Of a stretch of 64,000 nucleotides of DNA, positions 62,263 to 64,000 are shown piece by piece. A program made the position numbers and the translations under genes. Position 1 is the first letter of the stretch, and each line of letters opens with the position of its first letter. Under the pieces are notes generated by a model. That model was not told the origin of the DNA, did no database searches, and saw only the letters and a list, made by a program, of their open reading frames with translations. The stretch spans positions 137,456-201,455 of the forward strand of contig CAIMMM010000006.1 of NCBI GenBank assembly GCA_903842575.1, in the 5' to 3' direction. The DNA comes from an uncultured Bacteroidota bacterium (GTDB lineage: Bacteria; Bacteroidota; Bacteroidia; Flavobacteriales; Flavobacteriaceae).

Positions 62263-63579
62263 ATGGAATTAAAAGACAAACTCATATCCTCTTTCATGGC
62301 TTTTGAAGATCAAATTGATGTTCATTCTGAGCTTCACAATGTTCGTACACATGCTATAAAAAACTTTGAGAGCAAAGGTTTTCCAACGAAAAAGGACGAA
62401 GCGTGGAAGTACACTTCGTTAAATTCAATTTTAAAAAATGATCTTAGTGTTTTTCCAAAAAAGGAAAATTCAGTTGAATTTAAAGACGTAAAAAAATTTT
62501 TCCTTCATGAAATAGATACGCATAAAGTGATTTTTGTAGATGGGATATTTTCTTCATTTCTATCTGCAACAACTCATGATGGTTTGGATGTTTGCTTGAT
62601 GTCATCAGCATTGAACAAGCCAAAATACAAAATGATTATTGATGAGTTTTTCAATAAAATAGCTAGTAAACACGAAAGTTTAACAACCCTGAATACGGCT
62701 TTTGCCAATGAAGGGGCTTATATTAATATTCCAAAAAGCAAGGTGATTGAAAAACCAATTGAGATTATTTATTTTTCAACAGGTTCAGAAGCTGCGCTTA
62801 TGTTACAACCTCGGAATTTGGTCATTGTTGGCGAAAACGCACATGTTCAAATCATTGAGCGTCATCAAAGTTTGAATGAAAATCCATGTTTTACTAATTC
62901 GGTTACAGAGATTTTTGCACAAAAAAGAGCTATTGTTGATTACTATAAAATTCAGAATGACACCCTTGAAGCAAATCTGATTGACAACACTTTTGTGTCT
63001 CAAAAGCAAGAAAGTATCGTGTCAGTAAATACGTTTTCATTTGGTGGCAATCTGACCCGAAACAACTTGAATTTTTATCATTTTGGTGAAAGAATAGTAA
63101 GTCATCTCAATGGAATTACAATAATTGGAGAAAAGCAGCACGTGGATCATTACACATTAGTACAACATTCCACGCCAAACTGCGAAAGCCATCAAGATTA
63201 TAAAGGTATTTTTGCGGATCGTTCGACAGGCGTTTTTAACGGAAAAATTTTTGTGGAAAAAGAAGCTCAGAAAACCAATGCTTTCCAAAAAAGCAATAAC
63301 ATTTTATTAAGCGATAAAGCCACCATCAACGCCAAACCGCAATTAGAGATTTTTGCCGACGATGTAAAATGCTCTCATGGCTGCACCATTGGGCAATTGG
63401 ATGAAAACGCTATGTTTTATATGCAAACGCGTGGTATTCCAAAGAAAGAAGCCAAAGCTTTATTGATGTATGCGTTCTCAAATGCCGTTATAGAAAGCAT
63501 CAAAATTCCGGCATTGAAACAACGAATAACCAAAATTATCGCCACGAAGTTGGGTGTAAAAATTGGATTTGATTTATAA
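62263..63579 (+). CDS. sufD: Fe-S cluster assembly protein SufD
   Basis: KCSHGCTIGQLDENAMFYMQTRGIPKKEAKALLMYAFSNAV. Confidence 0.95.
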   Translation: MELKDKLISSFMAFEDQIDVHSELHNVRTHAIKNFESKGFPTKKDEAWKYTSLNSILKNDLSVFPKKENSVEFKDVKKFFLHEIDTHKVIFVDGIFSSFLSATTHDGLDVCLMSSALNKPKYKMIIDEFFNKIASKHESLTTLNTAFANEGAYINIPKSKVIEKPIEIIYFSTGSEAALMLQPRNLVIVGENAHVQIIERHQSLNENPCFTNSVTEIFAQKRAIVDYYKIQNDTLEANLIDNTFVSQKQESIVSVNTFSFGGNLTRNNLNFYHFGERIVSHLNGITIIGEKQHVDHYTLVQHSTPNCESHQDYKGIFADRSTGVFNGKIFVEKEAQKTNAFQKSNNILLSDKATINAKPQLEIFADDVKCSHGCTIGQLDENAMFYMQTRGIPKKEAKALLMYAFSNAVIESIKIPALKQRITKIIATKLGVKIGFDL

Positions 63580-63622
63580 TTTCAAAAAATTATTCAGCTT
63601 CTATCGCTAAAAAAAAGAAAAG

Positions 63623-64000
63623 ATGAGTTTTAATATAGATAATATTCGTATCGATTTTCCCATACTTTCTCAGAAAGTGAACGGCAAACCGCTCGTGTAT
63701 TTCGATAATGGAGCCACTTCGCAAAAGCCGCAAGTAGTCATTGATGCCATCTCAAAATATTATCAGGAAATCAATGCCAATATTCATCGTGGTGTTCATA
63801 CTTTGAGCCAGTTGGCGACGGATGCTTATGAGAAATCTAGAGCGAAAATACAAAATCACATCAATGCTAAATACCCACATGAAGTAATTTTCACAGCGGG
63901 AACAACACATGGAATTAATGCTGTTGCCAATGGATTCGCTTCATTGTTAAAGGCCGGTGATGAGGTTCTGGTTTCGGCATTGGAGCATCATAGTAATATA
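63623..64000 (+). CDS. sufS: SufS family cysteine desulfurase (partial, runs off window)
   Basis: Manual translation MSFNIDNIRIDFPILSQKVNGKPLVYFDNGATSQKPQ...ANIHRGVHTLSQLATDAYEKSR. Confidence 0.95.
   Translation, partial: MSFNIDNIRIDFPILSQKVNGKPLVYFDNGATSQKPQVVIDAISKYYQEINANIHRGVHTLSQLATDAYEKSRAKIQNHINAKYPHEVIFTAGTTHGINAVANGFASLLKAGDEVLVSALEHHSNI

Noticed and set aside
1-64000. CRISPR array, restriction-modification or other defence island, toxin-antitoxin pair, intact prophage or transposase
   Set aside because: No regularly spaced repeats, nuclease/methyltransferase pairs, phage structural genes or transposase motifs were recognised in the ORFs

Overview
AT-rich Bacteroidota chromosome segment, most likely Flavobacterium or a close relative, judged from protein content, TAnnTTTG promoter-like motifs and family composition. 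Left third (1-13.7 kb, minus strand): polysaccharide locus with rfbA/C/D, two CDP-paratose-epimerase-like proteins, a DPM1-like GT2, a GT-C-like membrane protein, FkbM, flippase, polymerase, acyltransferase, GT1/4 and a Wzz-like protein. 13.7-23.1 kb, mostly minus: DUF6909-like protein, tandem carboxypeptidase-regulatory paralogues, GH3, tatA, tex, a CDF transporter and rpiB. Right part: housekeeping genes (rnr, folB, glnS, gltX, ybeY, mnmG, holB, pgk, rnpA, sufABCDS), tRNA-Cys, peptidases and envelope proteins. Main observations: (1) a ~600 bp noncoding AT-rich region at 23.1-23.7 kb with a cluster of DnaA-box-like 9-mers at a gene-orientation switch, a candidate oriC; (2) two parS-like 16-mers flanking mnmG, one forming the 3' end of ybeY; (3) a 37-aa TatA-N-terminus-like microprotein directly downstream of tatA; (4) rfbD carrying an in-frame REP-like palindrome and a 7-bp tandem repeat; (5) frameshifts in tex and in a DUF4175-like gene; (6) a partial copy of the tRNA-Cys 3' end beside the tRNA gene; (7) a GT2/GT-C/epimerase/FkbM/lipoprotein glyco-cassette. 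No CRISPR array, rRNA operon, intact prophage or transposase was seen.
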